Shown: one piece after another, positions 43,691 to 53,043 of the stretch
How positions within the stretch are numbered: the first letter of the stretch is position 1
How the letters are laid out: every line of letters starts with the position of its first letter
DNA from: Brevundimonas diminuta 3F5N
GTDB taxonomy: Bacteria; Pseudomonadota; Alphaproteobacteria; Caulobacterales; Caulobacteraceae
NCBI RefSeq assembly: GCF_900163625.1
Contig: NZ_FUIE01000080.1
Coordinates: 1 to 63,727, forward strand
DNA: 63,727 bases
Direction of reading: 5' to 3'
Made by a program: the position numbers and the translations under genes
The notes under the pieces: model-generated
What the model saw: only the letters and a program-made list of their open reading frames with translations
Told to the model about the DNA's origin: nothing
The model's database searches: none

Positions 43691-44953
43691 TCAGGGCCGC
43701 GTCTGGCCTTCGCCGCGCACCACATATTTGTAGGTGGTCAGTTGCTCCGCTCCGACCGGCCCGCGCGCATGCAGCTTGGACGTCGAGATGCCGATCTCTC
43801 CGCCGAAACCGAACTCGCCGCCGTCGGCGAACTGGGTCGAGGCGTTGATCAGGACGATGGCGCTGTCGACGCCCTCAGCGAAGCGTTCGGCGGCCTTTTC
43901 GTCGGTGGTGACGATGGCCTCGGTGTGGCCCGAGCCGTAAGCGCGGATGTGCGCGACCGCGCCGTCCACGCCGTCCACCACGCGCACCGACAGAACGGGA
44001 GCCAGGTATTCGGTGGCCCAGTCGGCCTCGACCGCTTCGCCCATGCCGGGGACCAGGGCGCGGGCTTCGGCGTCGCCGCGCAGTTCGCATCCGGCGTTGA
44101 TCAGATCAGCGGCGACGGCGGGCAGAAGACGCGCGGCCGCCGCGCGGTCGATCAGCAGGGTCTCGGTGGCGCCGCAGACCGAGACGCGGCGCATCTTGGC
44201 GTTCAGGGTCACGCGGCGGGCGACGTCCAGATCGGCGGCGCCGTCCAGATAGGTGTGGCACAGACCCTCAAGGTGACCCAGTACGGGCGCCTTGGCCTCG
44301 GCCTGAACGCGGGCGACCAGGCTCTTGCCGCCGCGCGGGATGATCAGGTCGACGGCGCCGTCGAGGCCCGACAGGATGGCGCCGACGGCCTCGCGATCCG
44401 GCACGGGAACCAGTTGGACGGCGTCGGCGGGCAGGCCCGCTTCAGCCACGGCGCGGACGACGACGACGGCGATGGCGCGCGACGAATCCAGACAGTCCGA
44501 ACCGCAACGAAGGATCGCCGCATTGCCGGATCGGATGCACAGGGCGGCGGCGTCGGCGGTGACGTTGGGGCGGCTTTCATAGATGACGGCCAGCACGCCG
44601 ATGGGGGTGCGGACGCGGGCGATGTCCAGGCCGTTGGCCGGGGTCCAGCGGGCCATTTCACCGCCTACCGGGTCGGGCTGGGCGGCGATGGTTTCGACCG
44701 CGACGGCCATGCCCTCGACGCGGGCGGGGGTCAGGGCCAGGCGGTCGATCAGGGCCTCGGACAGGCCGCCGTCGCGGGCGCGGCTTACGTCGCGGGCGTT
44801 GGCGGACAGGATGGCGGCCTCAGCCGCGCGCAGGCCCTTGGCGAGCCGGTGAAGCGCCTCGGTCCGGGCGTCCGGCGTGGTGGCGCGAAGGGCGTCGGCG
44901 GCGGCGTGGGCGCGGCAGCCCATGTCCAGCATGGCGGCGTCGAGGTCGCTCAT
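43691..44953 (-). CDS. proA: glutamate-5-semialdehyde dehydrogenase
   Basis: A 420-residue NADPH-dependent gamma-glutamyl-phosphate reductase, second step of proline synthesis. The aldehyde-dehydrogenase-like catalytic cysteine lies in [10 protein letters not shown]. Family blocks present are [32 protein letters not shown] and [14 protein letters not shown] ([15 protein letters not shown]). It overlaps proB by 4 bases (ATGA), so ProB and ProA are translated in step, which suits a pathway whose intermediate is unstable. Confidence 0.95.
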   Translation of the reverse strand: MSDLDAAMLDMGCRAHAAADALRATTPDARTEALHRLAKGLRAAEAAILSANARDVSRARDGGLSEALIDRLALTPARVEGMAVAVETIAAQPDPVGGEMARWTPANGLDIARVRTPIGVLAVIYESRPNVTADAAALCIRSGNAAILRCGSDCLDSSRAIAVVVVRAVAEAGLPADAVQLVPVPDREAVGAILSGLDGAVDLIIPRGGKSLVARVQAEAKAPVLGHLEGLCHTYLDGAADLDVARRVTLNAKMRRVSVCGATETLLIDRAAAARLLPAVAADLINAGCELRGDAEARALVPGMGEAVEADWATEYLAPVLSVRVVDGVDGAVAHIRAYGSGHTEAIVTTDEKAAERFAEGVDSAIVLINASTQFADGGEFGFGGEIGISTSKLHARGPVGAEQLTTYKYVVRGEGQTRP

Positions 44954-46119
44954 CGGTCCTCCAGAACCAGATCGTCGCGGTGGATGACGACCGAGGGGCC
45001 GCGATAGCCCAGCAGGCTTTCGATCGCGTCCGAATGGCGGCCGCGGATCAGGACGATCTCGTCGGCGGCGTAGGCGGCCAGTCCGACGCCGATGCGCGCC
45101 CCGTCAGGGCCGGTCAGGCGCACGCTGTCGCCCTTGCCGAAGTCGCCGCTGACGGCGACGACGCCGGAGGGCAGCAGGCTCTTTCCGGCATGGAGGGCGG
45201 CGACGGCCCCCGCATCCAGCGTCAGGGCGCCGCCGGGCGCCACGCTGCCCGCGATCCACTGCTTCCATGCGGCCATGGGGGTGGCGGGGGCCAGGATCAG
45301 GCTGGCGCGGGCGCCTTGCTGAACGGCCTTCAGCGGATGGTCGGTCAGGCCCGAGGCGATGACGGTGGCGCATCCGGCCGAGGCGGCGATCTGGGCCGCC
45401 GCCAGCTTGGTCGCCATGCCGCCGGTGCCGACGCCCGCCTGCGTATTGGCGCCGGTGGCCATGGCCAGAACATCCGGCGTCAACCGCTCGATCAGCGGCA
45501 GATGGCGGGCGTTCGGATCGCGGCGTGGGTCGGCGGTATAGAGCCCGTCCACATCGGATAGCAGGATCAGCAGGTCGGCCCGGCCGAGTTGGGCCGCCCG
45601 CGCGGCCAGGCGGTCATTGTCTCCGTAGCGGATCTCTTCGGTGGCGACGGTGTCGTTTTCATTGACCACGGGAATGACGCCAAGGCCCAGCAGGGCCTCA
45701 AGCGTGGCCCGGCCGTTCAACCAGCGGCGGCGCCGTTCGGTGTCGTCGCGCGTCAGAAGCACCTGGCCCGCCATCAGGCCGTGCGGCGCCAGGGCTTCCT
45801 CCCAGGCGTGCATCAGCAGGGACTGGCCCACGGCGGCGGCGGCCTGCTTGTCCTGAAGGCGGCGGGTCGAGAGGTTGAGCCGCCCGCGCCCGAGGGCGAC
45901 GGCGCCGGAGGAGACCACGATCACGTCGCGCCCTTGGCCGCGCAGGTCGGCGATGTCGGCGGCTAGGCCGGCCAGCCAATCGGCGGCGACGGCGCGTTGC
46001 GCGGCGTCGAACAGCAGGGACGAGCCGATCTTGACCACCAGCCGGCGCGCCTCGGCCAGTGCGGCGGCGGGCGAGGCGGCGGCCTCAAGGGCTTCAGGAA
46101 GGGATGCGGAGGAGGTCAC
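44950..46119 (-). CDS. proB: glutamate 5-kinase
   Basis: A 389-residue kinase that phosphorylates glutamate in the first, feedback-inhibited step of proline synthesis. The amino-acid kinase fold shows [45 protein letters not shown] and [17 protein letters not shown]. The C-terminal PUA domain (from about 290) is present, as in enterobacterial ProB. It is the first gene of proBA, transcribed leftward from an AT-rich upstream region. Confidence 0.95.
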   Translation of the reverse strand: MTSSASLPEALEAAASPAAALAEARRLVVKIGSSLLFDAAQRAVAADWLAGLAADIADLRGQGRDVIVVSSGAVALGRGRLNLSTRRLQDKQAAAAVGQSLLMHAWEEALAPHGLMAGQVLLTRDDTERRRRWLNGRATLEALLGLGVIPVVNENDTVATEEIRYGDNDRLAARAAQLGRADLLILLSDVDGLYTADPRRDPNARHLPLIERLTPDVLAMATGANTQAGVGTGGMATKLAAAQIAASAGCATVIASGLTDHPLKAVQQGARASLILAPATPMAAWKQWIAGSVAPGGALTLDAGAVAALHAGKSLLPSGVVAVSGDFGKGDSVRLTGPDGARIGVGLAAYAADEIVLIRGRHSDAIESLLGYRGPSVVIHRDDLVLEDR

Positions 46120-46177
46120 TCAACCTCCCTATCGCAAGATCGTCGCCTAAGCCAAGCTGTTAGCGATGATTGTTCAG

Positions 46178-46189
46178 AAAAGCGCTTTT
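46178..46189. promoter_or_regulatory. 12-base palindrome in the proB upstream region
   Basis: AAAAGCGCTTTT is perfectly self-complementary and lies 58 bases upstream of the proB start in unusually AT-rich sequence. It is a candidate operator; no regulator can be named. Confidence 0.35.
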
Positions 46190-46251
46190 GCAATGCGATT
46201 GAATGAAGAAAATTCTGTTTCCGTGCGAATTCGACAGAGAAACCGCCAAAG

Positions 46252-46281
46252 AAAACGCCCGGCGGGCGAACCAGCCGGGCG
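46252..46281 (-). terminator. terminator of the RND efflux operon
   Basis: CGCCCGGC (46256-46263) pairs with GCCGGGCG (46274-46281). On the minus strand it is followed by TTTTCTTT. It isolates proBA from the upstream efflux operon. Confidence 0.85.
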
Positions 46282-46307
46282 TCTCAGTTTCAGCTTGGGG
46301 CTGAAGG

Positions 46308-47747
46308 TCAGGCTTCGGGATCGGGAGCCTGTTCCCAACCACCCGCCAGGGCCTTGAACAGGCCGATCTGGTAGGTGGTGACCTGGGCTTCCGAGGCGGC
46401 CAGGGCGGCGTCGGCGCCGGCCAGGGTGCGCTCGGAATCGAGCACCGTCAGGAAGCTGTCGGCGCCGGCGTCGAAGCGCAGGCGCGACAGGCGCGCCGCG
46501 GTGGCCGCCTGATCCCGCGCGGTGCGCAGGGCCGTGCGGCGGTCCAGTTCGTTGGCGTAGGCGCTGAGCGCCGTCTCGGTTTCCTGCAGCGCCGTCAGCA
46601 CGGTCTGGTCGAAGGTCGCCAGGGCCGCGTCCGACTGGGCGTCCGCCTGCTTGATCCGCGCCCGAGCCGCCCAGACGTTGGGGAAGGACCAGGAGATCAG
46701 CGGGCCGACGCTGAAGCGGAAGTTGGCGTCCTCGCCCAGATCCGAGGCGTCGAGCGCCGTCGATCCCAGCGATCCGCCCAGGCGGATGCTGGGATAGAGG
46801 TTGGCGGTGGCGACGTTGACGCGGGCGGCGGCGGCCGACAGGCGCGCCTCCGCCTGACGCACATCGGGACGACGGGCCAGCAGGGCCGCGCCGTCGCCGA
46901 CCGGGATCGGCTGCGACAGCTGGGGCGGGCCCTGGCAGGCGCGCGCCGCTTCGCTGGCTTCGGCCGGCGTGCGGCCGGTCAGAGTGGCCAGGCGGAACAG
47001 GGCGCCGTCGCGCGACGCCCGCAGGGGCGGCAGGCTGGCGCGGGTCTGTTCCAGGGCGGCGCGAGCGCGGGCCACGTCCAGGCCGTTGCCGGCGCCCCCG
47101 TCCAGCAGACGCTGGGTCAGGTCGACGGTCTTGGCTTGCAGGTCGATGGTCCGTTCGGCCACGGCGATCTGGGCGTTGGCCGAGCAGGTGTCGGCGTAGG
47201 CCCGGGCCGTTTCTGCCGCGACCGTCACCCGCACGACCTCCAGGGCGGCGGCGGCGGCGGCCACGTCGCCCCGCGCGGCGCGGATGGAGGACTCCACCCG
47301 GCCGAACAGGTCGATCTCATAGGAGACGTCCAGGCCGACGTCATAGGTGTCGACCTCCGGCAGCTTGGCGCCGCCGGCGGTGGGCACGGTGTCGGTCGAG
47401 GCCCGGCTGCGGTTGTAGGCGGCCGAGGTGGTGGTGGTCGGGAACCGGCCCGAACGGGCTTCGGACAGCGAAGCCCGGACGGCGCGCAGATTGGCCGCGG
47501 CCGCCTCCAGCTCGTTGTTCTCGGTCAGGGCCTGCTGGATCAGACCGTCGAGGGTCGGGTCCTGATACAGCCGCCACCAGTCGTCGCGGGCCGCCTCGGT
47601 CGAAACCGAGGCGGATTGCGAGCCGACGAAGGCGCCCTGGCCTTCGGCCGGGAGGGTGGGGAGCGGCGCCTTGGGGCCCACCGCGCAGGCGGCGAGCAGG
47701 GCGGCCGACCCCGCGGCGGTCAGTAGAGTGCGGAGTTTGCCGTTCAT
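46308..47747 (-). CDS. outer-membrane efflux lipoprotein, NodT/OprM family
   Basis: A 479-residue TolC-type channel. The lipobox LLAAC at about residues 16-20 marks an acylated N-terminal cysteine. Two repeated outer-membrane-efflux regions follow; RDDWWRLYQDPTLDGLIQQAL and the YEIDLFGRVESSIRAARGDVAA block are characteristic of the NodT branch. ATG 47747 has GGGAGA eight bases upstream and overlaps the end of the pump gene. It forms the exit duct of the tripartite system with the next two genes. A terminator follows. Confidence 0.92.
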   Translation of the reverse strand: MNGKLRTLLTAAGSAALLAACAVGPKAPLPTLPAEGQGAFVGSQSASVSTEAARDDWWRLYQDPTLDGLIQQALTENNELEAAAANLRAVRASLSEARSGRFPTTTTSAAYNRSRASTDTVPTAGGAKLPEVDTYDVGLDVSYEIDLFGRVESSIRAARGDVAAAAAALEVVRVTVAAETARAYADTCSANAQIAVAERTIDLQAKTVDLTQRLLDGGAGNGLDVARARAALEQTRASLPPLRASRDGALFRLATLTGRTPAEASEAARACQGPPQLSQPIPVGDGAALLARRPDVRQAEARLSAAAARVNVATANLYPSIRLGGSLGSTALDASDLGEDANFRFSVGPLISWSFPNVWAARARIKQADAQSDAALATFDQTVLTALQETETALSAYANELDRRTALRTARDQAATAARLSRLRFDAGADSFLTVLDSERTLAGADAALAASEAQVTTYQIGLFKALAGGWEQAPDPEA

Positions 47748-47748
47748 T

Positions 47749-50700
47749 TTACGCATCTCCCTGGCGCGGAGCGGCGGGAGCCGGTTCCGGGCCGTCGGGG
47801 TCAAAGGGGTCGTGCGGGGTGGAGCCGAAGCTGGTTGGAAGCTCGCGCTCCTTGCCCGGCGCCTTGGGCAGCTTGCCCGCCATCCAGCGACAGATGACGT
47901 AGAAGACCGGGGTGAAGATCAGACCGAAGAAGGTCACCCCCAGCATCCCATAGACCACCGCGATGCCCAGGGCGTTCTGCATCTCCGAGCCGGGGCCCGT
48001 GGCGATGGCCAGGGGCAGCACGCCGAAGATGAAGGCGAACGAGGTCATCAGGATGGGGCGCAGACGCTGGCGCGCGGCCTGGACGGCGGCGTCCCAACGG
48101 TTCAGGCCCTCTTCGTCCTCGGCCTGCTTGGCGAACTCCACGATCAGGATGGCGTTCTTGGCCGCCAGGGCGATCAGGACCACCAGGCCGACCTGGGTCA
48201 GGATGTTGTTGTCCAGACCATGCAGGTTCACCCCGAGAATGGCCGCGAGGATACACATCGGCACGATCATGATGACCGCCAGCGGCAGGGTGAAGGCCTC
48301 ATATTGAGCGGCCAGAACCAGGAAGACGAACACCACCGCCATGATGAAGATGATGGTCGCGCCGCCCGCCGCCTGCTTCTCCTGCAGGGCGATTTCGGTC
48401 CACTCGTAGCTGAAGCCTTCCGGCAGCGTCTTGGCCGCCAGCTCTTCCATCGTGGCGATGGCGTCGCCGGTGGACACGCCCGGCGCCGCTTCACCCTGCA
48501 GTTCCGAAGCCGGGAACAGGTTGTAGCGGACCACGCGGGCCGGGCCGGAATCGTCGGCCAGGGTCGCCACCGAACCGATCGGCACCATCCCGCCCGAGGC
48601 CGAACGGACCTTCAGGTTGGCGATGTCGGCCAGCTCGTCGCGATAGGCGGGCTCGGCCTGGGCGGTCACACGGAAGGTGCGGCCCAGGAAGTTGAAGTCG
48701 TTGACGTAGGTCGAGCCGAGGTAGGTGCCCAGGGTGTTGAACACGGTCGAGGGCTGGACCCCCATCAACAGGGCCTTGTCGCGATCGACGTCGGCGGCGA
48801 TGCGCGGCGAGCCGGTGTTGTAGAGGCTGAACACCTGCTGCACCTGCTCCGGCGCCTGAGCGGCCGCGCCCATCATGGCGAAGGTCGCGCCTTCCAGGGC
48901 CTGGAAGCCGGCGCCGGAACGGTCCTGGATCATCATCTTGAAGCCCGAGCCGGTGCCCATGCCCTGAACGGGCGGGGGCGACAGCATGAAGATGCTGGCT
49001 TCCTCGATGACGCCGGTCGCTCCGCTGAGCGCGCCGGCCAGAGCCGAAGCTTCCAGTTCGGGCGTGGTGCGCTCGTCATAGTCCTTCAGCTTGATGAACA
49101 TGGTCGCGGCGTTGGACGACAGCGAGAAGCTGGAGCCGTCCAGACCGGCGAAGGCGGTGACCTCCTGAACGCCGTCGGCCTTCTGGACGATCTCGACAGC
49201 CTTGTTCATGGCGGCCTTGGTGCGTTCCAGCGAGGCGCCCGGCGGAAGCTGGACGACGCCGATCAGCACGCCCTGGTCCTGAGCCGGAATGAAGCCGGTC
49301 GGGGTGTCGGCCATGCGCCAGCCCGTCAGCGCCAGAAGGGCGGCGTAGATGACGAGCATGATGGTGACCATGCGGATCAGCTTGGCCGTCAGGCGGCCGT
49401 AGCGGTCCGAGACCCAGTCGAAGCCTTCGTTGAACTTGGCTCCGGCCCAGCCGACGTAATAGGTGACCGTGCCCAGCAGGCCCGGTTTGCGGTGATGGTC
49501 GTGGTCCTTGTGCGGCTTGAGCAGCAGGGCGGCCAGAGCCGGGGACAGAGTCAGCGACACCAGCAGCGAGATCAGCGTCGCCGAGGCGATGGTGACGGCG
49601 AACTGGCGGAAGAAGATGCCGGGGATGCCGGGCACGAAGGCGGTCGGCACGAACACCGAGGTCAGCACCAGGGAGATGGCGATCAGGGCGCCCGACACTT
49701 CCTGCATCGAGCGATAGGCCGCTTCCTTGGGCGTCAGGCCCTCGCGGATATAGCGCTCGACGTTCTCGACCACGATGATGGCGTCGTCGACGACGATGCC
49801 GACGGCCAGAACCAGAGCGAACAGCGACAGGGAGTTGATCGAATAGCCCAGGGCCAACTGCACCGCGAAGGTGCCGACCAGGGCCACCGGGATGGCGATG
49901 ATCGGGATGATGGCCGCGCGCCAGGTCTGCAGGAAGACCAGGATGACGATCATCACCAGGAAGACGGCCTCGACCAGCACGTGCTCCACGGCCGAGACCG
50001 AGGCGGCGACGTATTCCGTCGGGTTATAGGGGATGGCGTATTTCACGCCGGGCGGGAAGCCGGCCTTGATGGCGTCCAGCTCGGCGATGACGGCCTCGGC
50101 GGTCGACAGGGCGTTCGAGCCGGGCTGCTGGATGACGGCGATGCCGACGCCGCGCTGGCCGTTGAAGTAGCCTTCGACGCCGTAGATTTCCGAGCCGAGC
50201 TCGATGCGGGCGATGTCGCTGACGCGGGTCACGCGCCCTTGAGCGTCGGTCTTGAGCACGACCTTGCCGAACTCTTCCGGGGCCGACAGACGGCCCTCGA
50301 CCTGAACCGGCAGCTCGAAGGCGGCGGCGTTGGTCGGGAAGGGGGGCTGGCCGATCGAACCGCCGGCGGCCTGGACGTTCTGGGCCTGCAGGGCGGCGAC
50401 GATCTCGGGCGCGGTCAGGTCGCGTGCGGCCGCCTTGGCCGGATCGATCCAGATGCGCATCGAGTAGTTGCCGCCGCCGAAGACCTGAATGCCGCCGACG
50501 CCGTCGATCCGCAGCAGGCGGTCGCGGATCGTCGACTGGGCCATGTTGCCCAGATAGTCGCTGTCGATGCCGGGGTCGTCGGACGTCAGCGAGGCCAGCA
50601 TCAGGAAGCCCGAGGACTCCTTGTTGACGACCACGCCGACCTGACGGACCTGCGCCGGAAGGCGCGGCTCGGCCAGAGCGACCCGATTCTGGACCAGCAC

Positions 50701-51018
50701 CTGGGCGGTGTCGAGGTCAGTGCCGGGCTGGAAGGTCACGGTCACGGAGACCCGGCCGTCCGAGGTGGACGACGAGGTCATGTAGAGCATGTTCTCGACG
50801 CCGTTGATCTCCTGCTCCAGCGGCGCGGCGACCGTTTCGGAGAGGGTTTCAGCCGAGGCGCCGGCGTAGGAGGCGGTCACGCTGATCGTCGGCGGCGCGA
50901 TGTCGGGATACTGCGCCAGCGGCAGCATCGGCATGGCGAAGGCGCCGATCAGGGTGATGAAGACCGAGATCACGATCGCGAAGATCGGTCGGTCGATGAA
51001 GAAGCGGGATATGTTCAT
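47749..51018 (-). CDS. RND efflux pump inner-membrane permease, HAE1 family
   Basis: A 1089-residue proton-driven multidrug exporter (AcrB/MexB type). It starts with the canonical MNISRFFIDRPIFAIVISV, has twelve predicted membrane helices in two halves, and carries the proton-relay aspartate pair in ALVLAVGIVVDDAIIVVENVER (helix 4). Two large periplasmic loops contain the porter and docking domains. Length is a little above AcrB because of a Pro-rich C-terminal tail (GPEPAPAAP). The downstream channel gene overlaps its end; the adaptor gene is 30 bases upstream. Confidence 0.95.
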   Translation of the reverse strand: MNISRFFIDRPIFAIVISVFITLIGAFAMPMLPLAQYPDIAPPTISVTASYAGASAETLSETVAAPLEQEINGVENMLYMTSSSTSDGRVSVTVTFQPGTDLDTAQVLVQNRVALAEPRLPAQVRQVGVVVNKESSGFLMLASLTSDDPGIDSDYLGNMAQSTIRDRLLRIDGVGGIQVFGGGNYSMRIWIDPAKAAARDLTAPEIVAALQAQNVQAAGGSIGQPPFPTNAAAFELPVQVEGRLSAPEEFGKVVLKTDAQGRVTRVSDIARIELGSEIYGVEGYFNGQRGVGIAVIQQPGSNALSTAEAVIAELDAIKAGFPPGVKYAIPYNPTEYVAASVSAVEHVLVEAVFLVMIVILVFLQTWRAAIIPIIAIPVALVGTFAVQLALGYSINSLSLFALVLAVGIVVDDAIIVVENVERYIREGLTPKEAAYRSMQEVSGALIAISLVLTSVFVPTAFVPGIPGIFFRQFAVTIASATLISLLVSLTLSPALAALLLKPHKDHDHHRKPGLLGTVTYYVGWAGAKFNEGFDWVSDRYGRLTAKLIRMVTIMLVIYAALLALTGWRMADTPTGFIPAQDQGVLIGVVQLPPGASLERTKAAMNKAVEIVQKADGVQEVTAFAGLDGSSFSLSSNAATMFIKLKDYDERTTPELEASALAGALSGATGVIEEASIFMLSPPPVQGMGTGSGFKMMIQDRSGAGFQALEGATFAMMGAAAQAPEQVQQVFSLYNTGSPRIAADVDRDKALLMGVQPSTVFNTLGTYLGSTYVNDFNFLGRTFRVTAQAEPAYRDELADIANLKVRSASGGMVPIGSVATLADDSGPARVVRYNLFPASELQGEAAPGVSTGDAIATMEELAAKTLPEGFSYEWTEIALQEKQAAGGATIIFIMAVVFVFLVLAAQYEAFTLPLAVIMIVPMCILAAILGVNLHGLDNNILTQVGLVVLIALAAKNAILIVEFAKQAEDEEGLNRWDAAVQAARQRLRPILMTSFAFIFGVLPLAIATGPGSEMQNALGIAVVYGMLGVTFFGLIFTPVFYVICRWMAGKLPKAPGKERELPTSFGSTPHDPFDPDGPEPAPAAPRQGDA

Positions 51019-51048
51019 GAATCAGGTTCCGGCTCGTGAGCCCCCTCC

Positions 51049-52236
51049 TCAGCCGGCGCTGGCGACGAAGGTGGCGGACGAAGCGACCGGCGCCGTGGTC
51101 ACGGGCGCGTCGGTCTTGGTTTGCTCGGCCTTGATGGTTCCGTTCTGGGCGGTGACCTTCTGGCCCGGACGGGCGCGCTGAAGGCCGTTGATGATGACGC
51201 GGTCGTCCGGCGTCAGGCCCGTGCGCACGACGCGCAGACCGTTGGCCAAGGGGCCCAGCTGGACCGGCTTGGCGCCGACCGTGCCGTCCTTGGCGACGAC
51301 ATAGACCACCTTGCGCGGGCCGTCGGTAACGACGGCGGAATCCGGCACCAACATGGCCGCATAGCCGCCCGAGCCCGCCAGTTGGGCGTGGCCGAACATG
51401 CCGGGCTTCAGGAAGCCGTCGGCGTTCTGCACCACGGCGCGCAGGCGGATGGTGCCCGAGGAGGCGTCGATGGCGTTGTCGGTGAAGTCCAGCGTGCCGG
51501 TGCGGTCATAGCTGGTCTCGTCCTGCAGGCGGATGCGGATCGGGGCCGAACCGTTGCGGGCGTCGCGCTGATACTTCAGCGCCAGGGCTTCGGAGCCGTC
51601 GAAGACGAAGTAGATCGGCGAGGACGAGACGATGGTCGTCAGCACGTCGCCGGCCGACGATCCGCCGCCGATCAGGTTGCCCGGATCGACCCGGCGGTCG
51701 GACACGCGGCCCGAGATCGGGGCGGTGACGCGGGTGAACTCGACGTCCAGCTGACGGGCGCGGATGGCGGCGTTGGCGGCGGCCACGGCGGCTTCGGCGG
51801 TCTGGACCGCGCCGCGCTTGGAATCGACCTCGGCCTGGGACACGGCCTGCGAGGCCAGCAGGCCTTCGGCGCGGGTCAGCTCGGTGCGGGCCAGCGTCAG
51901 TTGCGCCTGACCCTGGGCCAGTTGGGCGCGAGCCGAGGCCAGGGCGGCCTGGGCCGGACGCGGATCCAGGGTGAACAGGGGTTGGCCCTGGCGCACGAAG
52001 TCGCCGTCCTTGAAGTGAACCGACTGGATGTAGCCGCCGACACGCGCACGCACGTCAACCGAACGGGGCGCCTCGAAGCGGCCCGTGAATTCGTCCCAGT
52101 CGACGACCTGTTGCGACAGGGGCGCCGCCACCGTGACGGGCGGCGCGCCCTGGGCGGGCGCTTCCTGTCCCTTGGAACAGCCATAGAGGGCGGCCGCCAT
52201 CAAAGCGGACGCGGCCGCGATCTTAACCGTGCGCAT
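51049..52236 (-). CDS. RND efflux periplasmic adaptor lipoprotein
   Basis: A 395-residue membrane-fusion protein (AcrA/MexA type). The lipobox LYGC at about 17-20 anchors it to the inner membrane. A biotinyl/lipoyl-like domain (GGYIQSVHFKDGDFVRQGQPLFTLD) flanks an alpha-helical hairpin (ARAQLAQGQAQLTLARTEL). Beta-barrel segments such as VTAPISGRVSDRRVDPGNLI follow. AAGGAG lies upstream. First gene of the operon adaptor-permease-channel; a TetR gene diverges from it, giving the usual repressor-pump layout. Confidence 0.94.
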   Translation of the reverse strand: MRTVKIAAASALMAAALYGCSKGQEAPAQGAPPVTVAAPLSQQVVDWDEFTGRFEAPRSVDVRARVGGYIQSVHFKDGDFVRQGQPLFTLDPRPAQAALASARAQLAQGQAQLTLARTELTRAEGLLASQAVSQAEVDSKRGAVQTAEAAVAAANAAIRARQLDVEFTRVTAPISGRVSDRRVDPGNLIGGGSSAGDVLTTIVSSSPIYFVFDGSEALALKYQRDARNGSAPIRIRLQDETSYDRTGTLDFTDNAIDASSGTIRLRAVVQNADGFLKPGMFGHAQLAGSGGYAAMLVPDSAVVTDGPRKVVYVVAKDGTVGAKPVQLGPLANGLRVVRTGLTPDDRVIINGLQRARPGQKVTAQNGTIKAEQTKTDAPVTTAPVASSATFVASAG

Positions 52237-52338
52237 CGGCGCAATCTCCTTGGGAGTAACGTGATCTGAGAGACTGTCGCTCTTTGGGGAGGATGCGTCC
52301 AGTCAACACCGGCTGACTTAAAGACGACGAAAGCCGCG

Positions 52339-52360
52339 CTTGTCAACGCCTGATGACAAG
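52339..52360. promoter_or_regulatory. candidate TetR operator, inverted repeat
   Basis: CTTGTCA (52339-52345) and TGACAAG (52354-52360) are exact inverted arms with an 8-base spacer. They lie midway between the divergent efflux operon and the TetR gene, where a repressor could silence both. Confidence 0.55.
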
Positions 52361-52391
52361 GCCATATAGCGCGTAAGGTTTATTGGAGTGC

Positions 52392-52403
52392 GACCAATTG
52401 GTC
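52392..52403. promoter_or_regulatory. 12-base palindrome overlapping the TetR start
   Basis: GACCAATTGGTC is perfectly self-complementary and overlaps the probable TTG start codon of the TetR gene. Binding here would allow autorepression. Confidence 0.45.
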
Positions 52404-52991
52404 CTGTGCGACGTCCCCCGCCCGCGTAACGCCAACGCCACCCGCCAGGCTATTCTGGAGGCGGCGCGTGAACGCTTTTGCGCGGAAAGCTATGATGATG
52501 TGGGCATGCGCGACGTGGCGCGCGACGTCGGCGTCGATGCGGCGTTGATCAGCCGTTACTTCGGTTCGAAGGAAGACCTGTTCGTGGCGGTCATGGACAG
52601 CTGCAAGAACGGTCGCGACCTGATGGAGGGCTCGCGAGAGGACTTCGGCGAGCGTTTGGCTCGCGAGATCGTGTATGGCGACATGACGCCGTGCGATGCG
52701 GACGCGGGCGGGGCGCGGATGCGCGGTCTGCTGATCCTGCTCCGGTCCGTCGGCTCGGCCAAGGCGATGGACGTGGTCCAGCGCACCTCGAACAACCGCT
52801 TTTTCGAACCCTTGACCCAATGGATCGGCGGAGAGGACGCGCCCGTGCGCGCCCGTCTTGCGGCGGGCCTGATCATGGGCATGGCGATCGGGCGCGAGTT
52901 GTCTGACGGTTATTCGAATCTGGACGACGTCCAGAAGGCGTCGCTGGCCAAACGCATGGCGCGCGCTCTCCAGGGGCTGATCGACGGATAA
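52398..52991 (+). CDS. TetR/AcrR family repressor of the RND operon
   Basis: A regulator of about 197 residues. The helix-turn-helix spans RQAILEAARERFCAESYDDVGMRDVARDVGVDAALISRYFG, strongly TetR-like. No ATG is available ahead of this domain. TTG 52398 is favoured because GGAG is nine bases upstream; TTG 52383 in the same frame is the alternative. It is divergent from the efflux operon across about 150 bases containing two inverted repeats. By analogy with AcrR and MexR-type systems it probably represses the pump and is released by a drug-like ligand; that is inference. Confidence 0.87.
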   Translation: MVLCDVPRPRNANATRQAILEAARERFCAESYDDVGMRDVARDVGVDAALISRYFGSKEDLFVAVMDSCKNGRDLMEGSREDFGERLAREIVYGDMTPCDADAGGARMRGLLILLRSVGSAKAMDVVQRTSNNRFFEPLTQWIGGEDAPVRARLAAGLIMGMAIGRELSDGYSNLDDVQKASLAKRMARALQGLIDG

Positions 52992-52995
52992 TTGG

Positions 52996-53024
52996 AAAGA
53001 GGCGGACCAGAGCCCGCCTCTTCA
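52996..53024. terminator. bidirectional terminator
   Basis: AAGAGGCGG (52997-53005) pairs with CCGCCTCTT (53014-53022). It lies between convergent tetR and leuB; A- and T-rich flanks serve both strands. Confidence 0.8.
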
Positions 53025-53043
53025 ATTCTGTCCTGTCTGAGCC

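Noticed and set aside
47656..51039. 1127-codon plus-strand frame opposite the RND pump
   Set aside because: Shadow frame. The pump on the other strand has full family motifs.
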